From positions 22,715,419 through 22,779,418 of the forward strand of contig OZ020486.1 of assembly GCA_963971405.1 (NCBI GenBank): a stretch of 64,000 nt of DNA, given 5' to 3'. The DNA comes from Psococerastis gibbosa. Taxonomy: Eukaryota; Arthropoda; Insecta; Psocodea; Psocidae. A model generated the notes under the pieces. The model did not search any database, was not told the DNA's origin, and saw nothing but the letters and a program-made list of their open reading frames with translations. Shown piece by piece: positions 32,907-44,290 of the stretch. Each line of letters starts with the position of its first letter. Positions within the stretch are counted from its first letter, which is position 1. The position numbers and the translations under genes are program-made.

Positions 32907-33066
32907 GGCGACTATTCCACTTGTCATTATTCCGTCATTTGTGCATTAAAAATTGATGAGACTATTATGTAGATACTTAACTTATCTATTATAAATTAAG
33001 TTATAATATGGTAGAAACTTATTATTGATGCATAAATGACAGAATATTGACAAGTGGAATAGCCGC
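32907..33066. mobile_element. MITE with GGCG..ATTCCAC end and TTA target duplication (family 2 cohort)
   Basis: 160 bp. The left arm GGCGACTATTCCACTTGTCA pairs with TGACAAGTGGAATAGCCGC in near-complete inversion, extending through TCATTTGTGCATTAA and TTGATGCATAAATGA. TTA occurs at both edges (32904-32906 and 33067-33069). Confidence 0.88.
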
Positions 33067-33475
33067 TTAATGTAATTTGTATTTATTTATAAACAATGAA
33101 AACAGCCTTTATCCAGGGGAAATTCATATCTACAATATATGTGATATTAATTGATCCAGATTTTTACGGCCAACGAGAAACCAAATGTGAAATAAGGTGT
33201 CACAACTCACAGTGTGACAATACATCCGTTGGTGAGAATATGACAAAATAAGCCAGTGTCTACGAATTCAGTCCCAATTAGTAGGGAGCATGAGTCATAT
33301 AATAAGATAACTTAACATTAAAATTAATGATGACTTGCATTTTGATACAAGTCAAGGGAAATTAAACCTTGGAGGCTCGGGCTTTACACCTGGTTCTTTG
33401 TGTTGAAGTGTTTTCTCTCTGGAGGTAAAATCTGAGGAGAAGCCATGGCCCTGATAGGGTTTGCTTAAGGTACGC

Positions 33476-33494
33476 AGTGACCGTTGCGGTCACT
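33476..33494. repeat. Short perfect hairpin
   Basis: AGTGACCG and CGGTCACT with a 3-base loop, flanked by ACGC and GCGT. Function unknown; may be chance. Confidence 0.55.
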
Positions 33495-33618
33495 CAGCGT
33501 AGCTCTTCATTCTCATGCTCTGTTGCTTAGGAATTACTCAAATGCACATGGGCACATGCATTGCAATAGCTCCTACGCAACGTCACGTTTGTCTCAGTCT
33601 TTGTGGTTCGCAATGAAT

Positions 33619-34474
33619 AGAACCGGTCCGAGTTTACTCGAACATGCTTTCCAAATTATCAACATTAGTAGATAGAGAATATGAGTAATTTCATGGTAAA
33701 TAATTTTCCAGTGGTTAAATTTCTGGCATCTCGGGGGGGGGGGGGGGGGGGGGTTGTCCACCTGACGTCACTGGAAGTGAAATAAATTCTAGATAGGTCA
33801 GTCAACACATTAATTACCACACAGCAATAATGTCAGGGCACGCAATGCATTTGAGCGCGAATTTTCATCATTCATCAATCATTTTTTCAAAAATTAATTT
33901 TTTGTGCAAAACCAAATAGATTTTAGGGAAAGCAACCTGTCCGGTTTCCTTACTCAATTTAACAACTAAACCATGCCTAAAGGTAGAAATCATTAATAGA
34001 AAGGTTTCGCAGAAAAATTATTTTTTAGTCATTTTTCATTAAAATTTAGTTATTTTTATTTTTTTACCCCCAGAAGCAAATGATCAAGGGGCAGGCGACC
34101 CCCTGCATTTTGTCAACATTAATAACTACTACAATATATGTGAATTTAAAAGACATCGTTGGAGGCGTTTTTGAGAAATAATTTTTTTAGACGTTTTTTG
34201 GAGTATTTTGAGAATAAAAACCCTCCAAATTGAATTGGCCTAAAAAAAAAGGTCCCGAGGTATGATTTTTGTAAGCCTACATGCAAAATTTCATCAAAAT
34301 CGACCGAGTAGTTTGCCCGGAAATCGACGCACAGACAGACAGACAGACAGACCTTTCGTAAAAACCACTTTTTTGGGTTCCTGGGACCTGAAAACGTGTA
34401 AATCCGTTGAAATCTCAGAATCGAAAATTTCGACCATCACAAAGCTTTCCTTATACTACGTATAAATTGAAAGC
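33619..34474 (-). mobile_element. Hairpin-ended repeat family 1, copy D (near full length)
   Basis: About 856 bp. Read on the minus strand it starts GCTTTCAATTTATACGTAG, has a palindrome TTATAC/GTATAA, the block GATTTACACGTTTT, a TCTG stretch (CAGA at 34332-34350), TGACGTCA at 33764, a long C run (G on plus, 33734-33753) and ends CTCGGACCGGTTCT. The sub-end GGAAAGC/GCTTTCC words are mutual inverted repeats. Confidence 0.92.
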
Positions 34475-34847
34475 AAAAATATTCAATGGCTGTTGAACCT
34501 TTTTTTGAACAATTTATTATGTCGTGAAGAGAACAATTAATAATTAGACTACATAGTATCCTGGACAACACTGCGTTTTCAATGGTTTGTTGAATGGTTG
34601 CTGCGAAAACTATTCTAAATTTGTTTCCAAAATCCAGTAGACTAACAAATGATATTCATTAATAGTAGGGAAGTTAATGTTGAAAAAAATATTTAATGTA
34701 AATATGAAGTTCGAATTTCTGTTAGCATCTACAGTGCAATGAAATGAAGCCAACTGAACCGCAGCAACGTCTCGTGAAATTTTTGAACGGTATTTTGATT
34801 TCGTTCTTTGGCCAGAAAGAAAAATTCATAGTAGAAATCATGTTGCT

Positions 34848-35206
34848 GTTGTTGTTGTTGTTTCCAACGCCTGGTTTCGGCATTTCTGCCTTAAGCAACC
34901 CTTTCAGCCTGGCGGGGGGAGTGAGTCTGTTTGTTAACTTGAGGTAGACTCTTTCACCTCGGGCGAAAGGGGAGTTGACTGACAGGGTGATTATAGTGGA
35001 TTCCGAACCACACTTGGGGAACATGGTAAAGTCACACGATTAAGTCGGAGGTGACCAGGACTCGACCCGCATGTAGACTGACTGGTATAGTCTCAGCGGG
35101 TTATTTTATTCCACTATGTTCCCCTGCCAACGCTGTGCACACAAGTTTACCGCAATTTGAAACATGCACTGCTCTCATGGACTCAACATGGTAAGGCCGT
35201 TGGCAA
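34848..35206 (+). repeat. Dispersed repeat family 3, copy
   Basis: Preceded by a TTG triplet run (34846-34861). It has CCAACGCCTGGTTTCGGC, CAGCCTGGCGGGGGG, GGGGAGTTGACTGACAGGG and GGAGGTGACCAGGACTCG, with a deletion in the middle compared with 21033. Confidence 0.82.
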
Positions 35207-35208
35207 TT

Positions 35209-35259
35209 AATGGACAAATGATTTCATGGTAAAAATCATGAAATCATTAATTGTCCATT
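35209..35259. repeat. Imperfect hairpin at the edge of repeat family 3
   Basis: AATGGACAA.ATGATTTCATG faces CATGAAATCAT..TTGTCCATT with a small bulge and a short loop. May be a separate small foldback. Confidence 0.65.
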
Positions 35260-35565
35260 CATTTTATTAGCCTAAGCTAAAGAATGTTTAACTATTCATA
35301 GATTTCTGTGATGCTTGATAAGCTGAACCGGCCTATACTTAATAAGACTGAAGGAAAGCTGTTATAATTTTTAAGTGGCTTTTTGGGTCACCTTTCAGGT
35401 AGTATTGAGAGGCTTAACGTGGCGAAGCCAACAAAAATATTGACTTATCTATCACTTTCGGGGCCAAAAGCGTCAAAAAAATTCAGTCACACTTTTCCAG
35501 TTATTTAAAACCCAATTCAATAATCTCCCGGGCAATGGACCTTAGGTCTCATAGAAATGCACGGA

Positions 35566-35913
35566 ATGAGGTTCTGTAGGGACAGTTTTGGTCACTAGGT
35601 TCGCTGACGACAAACCGATATCCATATTATTCAAAATGGCCGCCGTTTGCATGTGGAAGCTAAACTCGTAGCATCTAATTAATTCTTTTAATATTTTATA
35701 TATTATTTTTACTATGCCTGGACCTTATTTCGCTGCATAAAATTTAATATATATATATATATTCTCCATGATTTATAGAAAAATATCACTTTAAAATAAT
35801 ACGTAATTAAAAATCATTTTAAAATAGTATTGAGGCTTATGGAAAAATCAACGCTTTGATATCATTGCAACTGGTGCTGCCATCTACAAAATGACGTTAC
35901 AAATGAACCTCAT
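35566..35913 (+). mobile_element. MITE family 4, copy 2
   Basis: About 348 bp with ends AATGAGGTTCTGT and AAATGAACCTCATT, whose last ten bases are exact inverted repeats. Very close to 3855..4196, suggesting recent spread. Confidence 0.9.
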
Positions 35914-36344
35914 TGTCTTTCTTATACTCTATCTACACTATGTGAATAAAGCAACAAAACTTCGAAATTGTATACGTGTATTTATTAATAAATAATGTAA
36001 AAACCAACTGTTATCTCGCGTTGATAGTTTTCATTTATAAAATACTCGTACTTATATTTTCACTAAATATGGAGCATATTATATTTAGACGCTGGTTTAC
36101 TTATTTATTGTTTTTAGGTCACAATAGTGTGCAAACGCTCTCACATTTGCTTACTTTGCAAGGTCGTCCTCTTTTTTGTTAAAACTGTTATTAGCAGTTG
36201 TCACATGTTACAAAAACTGTGGACCATAGCAGAATGGATTTAGATTCATGACAAGAAAAGCATTATTGTTTTTTTATTGGGAAAATCGAAGTCAGTACAT
36301 AGGAGATGCAATATTTAACTTAGTATACAAGTAGTAGGTAGGTA

Positions 36345-37038
36345 CAGTGGCGGCTCGTGGTGTATCAAAATGGTGGGGCAACGAATTGTAATAAAGTAAT
36401 AGCATATAACTTACCACTACTTGAATATCAAATAGATTCTTCGGCATTTCAATGTGGCAAACAAGTCTATCACTCGCTGTTTACATTTTTGTAATATTTG
36501 TTTACATTACCCTGCCTGGCCGTTGGGCAGAACCTGACTTCCCTAGTCAAAAATTCTTCTTTGAAAAATTTTATAATAATCATCAGTCATGACAAAATAG
36601 TGAAACTCTTCTCAAAAATAACTCTTATAATTATGATTTAAAAAAAATACCAATATTCAACGATATTATTAATACGAAACATTAAAAGTCATTTTTGGGG
36701 CGCTGCCCCGCTACCCATGTATAAATGCATATGGCATGAATTGCATTGCAAGGTCCATAAGAGAAAAGTTGTGTACACCTTTTCAATGGTGCGAACGATC
36801 TTCTTAACTTTTGCCTGACTCGGTTGCCATGGCGACCCGGGGCTAAATTGAAAATTGCTCCAAGTTGCCCAGAGCACGCACATAGCATAGCCGAATTGTA
36901 GCAGTTGCATTTTTCTTCAGAATACTATATTATTATTATTTTGTTATTATTATTATTATTAAAAGGAAATTGCTTTGTTTGCCTGTAAAATTATGGGAGG
37001 GCTGTAGCCCCAGTGCCCTTATGGACGAGCCGCCACTG
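36345..37038. mobile_element. hAT-type non-autonomous element, 694 bp
   Basis: The ends CAGTGGCGGCTCGT and ACGAGCCGCCACTG are exact. The 8-bp duplication GGTAGGTA is at 36337-36344 and 37039-37046. Longer than the other hAT MITEs, with an AT-triplet tract at 36925-36960, but no transposase coding seen. Confidence 0.93.
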
Positions 37039-37854
37039 GGTAGGTATTGTAGTATTCAAACGATGAGTGAGTTTTAGACTATACGAATTTATTGCTACAG
37101 TACGTTGCAAACAACTTTTACCAGTGATTATTTTAAAAGAGAAAGCTGCATGTAATTCTAGTATTTGCAAGTTTAGCTCTATATTGAATAAGGAATTTCT
37201 GCCATCCTATGCAGTACTACAGTAGTGCAGGACAAGTTTCTACATGTAAACTGCCGAAAATACAATAGTTCTAATTTTAATTTACACCGCGAAGCCTACA
37301 TTGAAATTATTTCAGTAACTTATAAAGTATGCCTATATTGTACTTGTGCTATATTCAATTGTTCATGCAAGGCTATATTGAAATTACGTATACGCGTATG
37401 CATTATATTAGCTTAGACTAGAGAAAGAAAGCAAGAAAGAAAATTGTCTTTATTTTCGATATGGGCAAATTTTGGGCCTTTCGGCTCACTCGTACAATTA
37501 ACCTTGCAGGGTCTGAAACCACTGACCACCTAGTAATAAACTTTTGTAGGCTTACCCAAAAATATTTTACAAATACGGCTAAAAAAAATATTGCGGCTGA
37601 TTGTCATCAGGGGTAGGCTACATCCGACAACCCGGGAGTCTCCCCCTTTTTAATAAAATTTTAAAACATTCAATAGGTTTAATAAAATTTGAATTTTTCA
37701 TTCAGTAGAATAAATAGTCATGGCTAACCCCATCAGGTGCAGAATAAGAGATAAAAAGAATATCCCGCAGTAGATAATCTTAGTTTTTAAATTTTGATAA
37801 AAATACGTCAATATTATTCCCAAAAACATGAATATGGTTGCTTGTATTTTTAAC

Positions 37855-38050
37855 CTTCTTCTTCAAGTTACAGCCGGCTGGCTGGTTTGCAGCAACATGT
37901 GGCATCGATGACTCCACTTCCCTCAATCCTGGCACGCCCTCTTCTGCTCCACGCATCTATTGGCCCCTACATGTTCCATGAATTGCTGTGGATATTCTTT
38001 TCTCGGACGGCCAGGTCGGTTGAAGCCTTCTGTGGTTCCTTCTATGATGC
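37855..38050 (-). pseudogene. LINE 3'-end fragment
   Basis: The minus strand shows the proline/glycine-rich tail pattern (CCGTCCGAGAAAAG, GAAGGAACCACAG) of LINE ORF ends and closes at a GAAGAAGAAG tail (CTTCTTCTTC at 37856). Several stops. Weak call. Confidence 0.5.
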
Positions 38051-38304
38051 AGGTTTTGTACCCTAAGTAGCATACAGTGGAGCGGCTGCAGTAAACTGTG
38101 GGTGCGTCTTTTCCATAACAAACAATTGACTGTCAGTCATTAGGCTATGCTAAGCCTCGCATGTACCCGCAGTCCACAGCCTCTGGAGGTAATTCTCTGT
38201 CAATCACAATCAGCGGGAGTAAGGTCTCAAGCTGCAGTCGTAATGCGCATGTATCATAATTCATTCACTAGAAGGGCCCAAGTGTAGAATACTGTCGACT
38301 CAAA

Positions 38305-38585
38305 CACAATACTTCTTCTTCTGGCTCTACCACCCTTGATATGGGATTTGGCTTGCTCAGAAACACTCCTCCAGTCATCGGACTCCCAACTTCGGGAGGT
38401 TCGTTGCTAATTCGTCCTTCCAGCGGTTTTATGGACGTCCTTTAGTCTTCTTTCCGTCATACTTGCTTTGTACATTTTGTTCAGCACGCAGCCATCTGAC
38501 ATTCTTCAGCCATCTGAGACACTTCGTTTGTTTAAAACGTGCCATGTCATCTCCTTTGAGTATTACTCGGCATGGTTTCTTATAC
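38305..38585 (-). pseudogene. LINE reverse-transcriptase C-terminal fragment (family L-alpha)
   Basis: Decayed copy of the segment at 58349..58840: LKGDDMARFKQTKCLRWLKN, YDGKKTKGRP then a stop, then NRWKDELATNLPKLGV. It ends at the same GAAGAAG tail. Confidence 0.75.
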
Positions 38586-39849
38586 TGAAACACAATAAGT
38601 ATCCCCTGGTGGAATCAACCCGGCCCCCCATTAATTAGAAAATTAAATTTTAAAAGTAAAAGTGCTTATCTTATTAAAGGGAACGTGGGACTCCACTGGA
38701 CACGGGGGTTTCCGTTATTTTATCTTTTTATCCAAAAATACATTAGTTTCATTTCAATCTATATCTCTAGAATTAAAAGTATAAAGCCGTTCAAGCCTGC
38801 AGATTGGCCAAACTTAGTACAGTTGTAGGGGGGCAGAAATACGTGTCTATGCGAACCGCAAAATAAATTAATAGGGTTACCTATACCATCAATGACTTCT
38901 ACTAGATGTAATTGAAATATTATTAGTTACATTTCGTAACTTTTAATTATTTCCATTAGTCTCTTAATCTTTTGATCAAATTTTATGCGTGAAGACAATA
39001 TTTAGTCTTTTTACTAATATACAATACAACGATTCACCAATGGTGAATTTGTACGATATTTGTTTCCTTTCCCAGTCAAGTCATTTGCTCAAGTTCCGGA
39101 TGATTTAAACGTTGCGTAGCTTTGAAAAATTTCATCATTAGTCGCATATGTGGCCCAAAGGCATACAATCAGTTACTGAGGATATGACTACGGCCAGTAT
39201 GAACTCATTGGTTGAATAACTGTCGCTTGTAAGAAAATCACTCGATTACAACACAATACCAGTGAATAATTTCTTGAGACAAATGGAGACGAGTTGCGTC
39301 ACGCTTGAGTAGCCTGAGCATTTGAGAAGAAAAATAATTATGTTTAATACTTTTCCACTCTAAATTTAAATTGTGAAATGTGGTGGCTTTTACAAGAAAA
39401 GAAAGTATGGTGAAAGGTTAATGGCATACAGTAGAATAAATGTGGATCATTTATATCCTTTGCAAGAACCTATGGATGGAACACCCATTCGCAAGTACGA
39501 AATGAGCAACAAGGTATCACCTCACTATTTGTAAAATTTGAAAGTTGTTTTTGAAATAGAAATAAATAATATGAAAGTTTGTGAATTATGATTGTGCAAT
39601 ATTATATTGTTACATCGTATAGTAGATAGGTACTGTAATAATAGCATATTGTAATAACCATAATAAAGATAGTTAATAGAGAAATAAATCAAAGGAGGCA
39701 CTATTCAACATTTCCTTGAATTGTACTAGTAGTTTAGGTACGACTCTTGCAGGCTTTTTGGAACAGTGCTGCCACCTTATTTTTTATTATTTTCCATTTT
39801 ATCCATGTTTTTCTTTCTATATAAGTTTCAAGACAAATAAATAATGGGC
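38586..39849. other. No gene seen
   Basis: AT-rich and non-coding; no repeats recognised. Confidence 0.3.
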
Positions 39850-39857
39850 CACATCAA

Positions 39858-40136
39858 CAGTAGCGTAAATACCATTTGCTGCGCCCCCCCCCCCCCCGCA
39901 TGACCTTTTGTGCGCTCTACCTTGTCTTATTATTTCATCTTTTTTATGAGTAATAGTCAATAGTGAAATTGTGTAGTCAACATGGATAACAAATTGAAAT
40001 TGAATATTTTTATTAATTACGTAGATTTCTAAATAGTTCAATTAATTTTTGGAGCCGAAGTACGCCCCCTAGCAATGCTGCCCCCCCCCCTCCCGCACCG
40101 CGGGGGTTGTGGGGGTTTTATTTGCCACTGCCACTG
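39858..40136. mobile_element. hAT-type MITE, older
   Basis: The ends CAGTAGCGTAAATACC and GGTTTTATTTGCCACTGCCACTG resemble a diverged hAT pair. The flanks CACATCAA (39850-39857) and CACATCAG (40137-40144) agree at 7 of 8 bases. C runs of 15 and 10 lie inside. Confidence 0.78.
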
Positions 40137-40144
40137 CACATCAG

Positions 40145-42187
40145 CCGTCTCTGCAGCGAGAAAATTATTTGATGCAATTTCTCTTCCTATTCTTGGGGAG
40201 CAATCCTGGGTAATCCCAAATTGTGGTGCATTGTTCTATAATTTTTGTAAAATGCCAAAAACACTACAGCAGTCCCTCATTCCTTGCACTGAATATGTTA
40301 TTATTGAATTAGGCACCATTAGCGGGGATATAAATAATTTTGATTTTGTTTGCACTTAAGGCAGATATTTCAAAATATTTGAAGACAAATGCCGTCCTAA
40401 TTTTTTTGAAAAGCCAATTAATTCCTCGTTACAGAGCCACAAAGATACGAAAATGGTCAAATTCATATAAAAATACAAGCTTCACAAAACGCAGAGTGAA
40501 ATACTACAATACTATTGTATAAAATCAGTATAAAAACACTTTATTGAGCAATAATGTTTTAAGTGAAAAAATGTGTATTTTTATGCATTTTCATTTGACG
40601 ATTTTAAAATCTGTGAGGCTGCAGAACGAGGAATGAATTAATTTTTTTATAACGACGCACAGATTTTGAAATCTCTGCCGTAACTTCCACGGACGTATCC
40701 AGGGCCCAAAAGAAAATTGGACACCCTTAGCTGAGGCAGTGCACAATACAAGTTATGAAAACTTTAAAAAATATATATTTATTATAAGTTACAGCATTAC
40801 CTACAACAGGCCAACAACACAGTACAATAATTGTTGGTAAGAGGACCCCAAAGAAAAAATTAAGAATGTTAGAATAATACGATACATAAAAAATGGCTGC
40901 CAAAATTCAACAGGAGAAGAGAGAGAAACACAATAAACATGAGAAAGAAAAAAAAACACTATGCAGAACATATACAGTAGGTGCAGTACAGGTGCCACTT
41001 TGCGAAGTAAGTTATAGAGAGACTAAAGCTGGTGGATTTTGTTTTAAGAAGGTAGTCTTTCTCCCCCGGGGAAATTTGGAAATACAGGTGTGAAATAGTA
41101 TAGGTTTTTGTAGCCGTGCGCCCCCCTTCTGGATCTACTAATGTTAACTTCCCAATTAATTGCAAACTGGTCTACAATAGTAAGACTAGGTCCACTTATT
41201 TTCACAAACTACCAAAAAATATAGTGGTATTAGACCAGTTGCCGTCCACTGTATAGCAAACCTCGATGGTCTTGGCGACGTTAGAGGCGTACCTTGGCAG
41301 TTGGCTCGCAGGCCCGAGTGAAATTAGGATTACGAAACTAGTGTTAACTATAACCATAATAATCTTTGGATGTTGGTAATCCATTGGTCCTTCGTTAAAT
41401 TTGGAATAAAATGGAAGAAATGTATAAGATTCACTTACCTAATACGTAGGACAAGGAGCAATCACCAAAATTGGTGGTCGCGGAAAGGTATCCAAAATCT
41501 GGCACTGTTATATCCTATTAAAAAATCACTTCCAGAATTATATAGAACGCAGCACTATACCACACAAATGCAGGGAATATTGTACACAAGGTAAATTGTT
41601 AAAAAGAATTTGTATAAATTGTTTAAAAGAATTTACGAATTAAACACAATTTAGTAACATTTTGCCATGACGACGAGGTACTGAACGGTCGTCTGGCGCG
41701 CTCCTGACTGCCTAGTACCTGTACATTAGTTTGCAGAGTTGGCACTAGGTACCGTCGAGGAACCTGGGGCCGCATTGCTGTGACGTCACTCACATCAAGA
41801 GTGCGTAATGTGGTTGGCCTTTGTGGAGCTTCAGGACGGGGGCCGCGCAGTTCAAACAAATAAGATTTCCCCATCACGGGAGAATCCAGCCACAGATAAA
41901 CCTTAAACGCGAAAATCCCGACTTAATGTTGGGAGATACGTCGGGAGTCATTGGATTGGATAATACAGTTGAGCAGTGGGAGATAATATATATGATGAGG
42001 GCACGGAACTCCGATACTAGAATTGCTACTATAACAATGAAGAACGTTCCTATAGAAAATCCCCTATGTCGGCACCATCCCCATACTTATGGAGAGGGGT
42101 GCAGTGAGGGCTTCACTGTGAAGAAGTCCCACAAAAAATGTCAATTTTAGTTTTCGCTGTTTGCATTTAATTTCCTGCTTTCCTATT
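40145..42187. other. No sure gene
   Basis: Mostly AT-rich. A G+C-richer stretch at about 41665-41860 holds GGTACCGTCGAGG, TGACGTCACTCACATC and GGGGGCCGCGCAG and could be a promoter or an unknown repeat. Open frames there match nothing I know. Confidence 0.3.
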
Positions 42188-42203
42188 TATGGATAGTAAT
42201 AGG

Positions 42204-42980
42204 CATGCTTTGTGATTGTCGATTTTGAGATTTCAGTGGATTTACACGCTTTGAGGTCCCACGAAATAGTCTGTCGCTCTGTTCGTCGATTAATCTGTAG
42301 ATTTTGTTGAAATTTGGCACGTACAGGCTCACAAAAACCATATCTTGGTAACTTTTTTTTTTACAAATTGGCTAACTCAATTTTGGGAGGTTTTTCACAC
42401 GATAAATCCAAGAAAAAGGCTAAGAAATTTTTTTTAAAAAAATGGCTCCAACTATTTTCTTTAATTCACATATACGTATTTATAGTAGTCGTTATTAAAT
42501 ATAAAAAATCCCAATAGGTCGTTTCCCCTTGATAGTTTGGTTCTGGGCACGCACGTAGCCAGGGGGGGGGGGGGGCTTCCCCCCCCCTCGAAAAGTAAAA
42601 GAAAAAGGGAGATTATTGAAAATGAGTGAAATGAGTTTTTTGTATATATTATTATGGAGCTGATTTATTAATAAAAGTAATTTTTACATTCAATATTCTG
42701 TGTTTGGAAGTGATCACACTTTTTTATCCTTGCATTGTTCAGTTTGATGTTACACCTGTAATTTTTTTTCTCCCTCTAAAAACACTAAAACTGTGTGTTT
42801 TTGCATGTAAATTCTTAAAAATTTCCGGGGGAGGGGTCCCTGGTAGTTACCCCCCCCCCCAAAAAAAAAAATAAAATCCTGGCTACGTGCTTGGTTCTGG
42901 GGTTATAGTGCATATAATTTAAGGTATACAGCGATGCCAAACTCCCAATTCTTTGGTTGGGCAGTGATGTGGAATAATGA
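42204..42980 (+). mobile_element. Hairpin-ended repeat family 1, copy E (decayed, split)
   Basis: Left part 42204-42547 keeps GCTTTGTGATTGTCG, GATTTACACGCTTTGAGG, GTTGAAATTTGGCACG and CCCCTTGATAGTTTGGTTCT. It is split by an inserted MITE (42548..42890), after which GGTTCTGGGGTTATA resumes before the copy fades out. Confidence 0.75.
42548..42890. mobile_element. G/C-run MITE (family 6 type), 11-bp target duplication
   Basis: GCACGTAGCCAGG (42551-42563) and CCTGGCTACGTGC (42878-42890) are perfect 13-bp inverted ends. TTGGTTCTGGG stands on both sides (42537-42547 and 42891-42901). G run of about 14, C and A runs. Interrupts family 1 copy E. Confidence 0.9.
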
Positions 42981-43198
42981 GTGTGGGGATAGTATACTGT
43001 GGTGCCTCAAGTTCAATACTACTTTGTGCAAGTCAGTTTTCAAGCTTTAAGAAACTTCTAGTCGTTTATCAGGCTATCGCATCAGCAAGAAGGAACTTCT
43101 AATTGCTACTCAGCAGATTTCGAATTTGACGGAATTAATGCAAAAACATCTAATTACTGTGTGTAGATGGGTGACTATTGTAGTTTTGTGAAACCTGA

Positions 43199-43704
43199 GG
43201 CGGCAATTCCACCGGCGAATTTACGTCATTTGTGATTTGAGATTTTTTGTTTGTTTTGTTTTAAGGAGACTATTATATAAATACTTAACGTATCTGTTGT
43301 AAATTAAGTTATAATATGGTAGATACATATAGTGGTCTTTAATGTCTCTGCATCTAGCTTTCATGGGTACAAGAACTTTTACAATTGCTTCCTGTAGGCT
43401 TTTGAGAGGTGCAAGCAGATGAGAGGTCAGTGTATATGTATCAATGCCATAATTTAAATGAGACTCAAGTAGAGCATGATAGACTGTTTTTAGGTTAGTT
43501 CTATTCGTGTAAAACTGAAAGTTATACATTAAACAGCTAGCTTTTTTATTTTTTTTCCGTGAGTAATTTAATGTGCTCAAAAGAGAAAAAAGTATCAATT
43601 TATTATAGATAAGTTAAGTATCTACATAATAGTCTCCTTAAAACAGAAATCTCATCATTTCTTAATGCACAAATGAAGATAATATGACAAGTGGAATACA
43701 CGCC
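43199..43704. mobile_element. MITE of the GGCGG..ATTCC cohort enclosing a LINE fragment
   Basis: The outer ends GGCGGCAATTCCACC and AAGTGGAATACACGCC, and the sub-ends GGAGACTATTATATAAATAC (43265) and GTATCTACATAATAGTCTCC, are inverted repeats. Between the arms (about 43330-43590, minus strand) is a reverse-transcriptase segment. The arms are related to the whole of 32907..33066. Confidence 0.85.
43330..43590 (-). pseudogene. LINE reverse-transcriptase segment inside a MITE
   Basis: Open frame with YTNRTNLKTVYHALLESHLN, YGIDTYTLTSHLLAPLKSLQ and EAIVKVLV, the thumb region of Jockey/CR1-like reverse transcriptases ('ALFESHLRYGI' motif). Only about 85 residues are LINE-like. Confidence 0.72.
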
Positions 43705-43890
43705 TAAGCGATACATGCTTAAGCTCAGTACCTACCTACTTACGCAAATTGTGAAGTTTTACAGATACAATATAATCATTATTAAAAAAAAATACTTTAT
43801 ATTTTTATCTTACATATTAATTAACTTACTGCATCGTATGCCTGTTTATTTGAGGAGGATAAATGCAAAAGGCGATTTGTCACAATGCCA

Positions 43891-43923
<33 letters not shown>
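43891..43923 (+). repeat. A homopolymer of about 33
   Basis: Long A run with no LINE or SINE recognised upstream; it might be the tail of an unknown retroposon. Confidence 0.8.
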
Positions 43924-43926
<3 letters not shown>

Positions 43927-44089
43927 AGCTGATGGTAGCACTGGAATTGTCGCATTGGCTGTTACAAAATTTTTTTTATAAAAAGTCTAATGTAATTCCT
44001 ATATTATCAAAGAATATTAATTAAAACATTACATCCCATAATGTAGAAGCATTTAGATTTTAAAATATGTTTAGGTCTCTCCTGCATTC

Positions 44090-44290
44090 AAGGCCGTGCC
44101 CAGGTTTTGATTTCGCGGGGGGGGGGGCAATTTTTTTTACGTAATTTATAAATGAAAGTTCATTCTATCCCGTGTTCAAACTCAAATAAATTTATTCCAT
44201 TTCTTCAAACAATACAGGTTTACATTTAAAAAAATGATTTCGGGGGAGGGGGGGTCCGGACCCCTTGGACCACCCCCCTGGGCCCGGCCA
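44090..44290. mobile_element. G/C-run MITE (family 5), copy 3
   Basis: The ends GGCCGTGCCCAGG and CCTGGGCCCGGCC are inverted. CCTGCATTC (left) and CCTGCATTT (right) look like a 9-bp target duplication. It is the reverse of copies 1 and 2 (C/G runs swapped). Confidence 0.82.

Noticed and set aside
41821-42150. 109-codon open frame, plus strand
   Set aside because: No family resemblance; overlaps the G+C-richer stretch, where long frames arise by chance.
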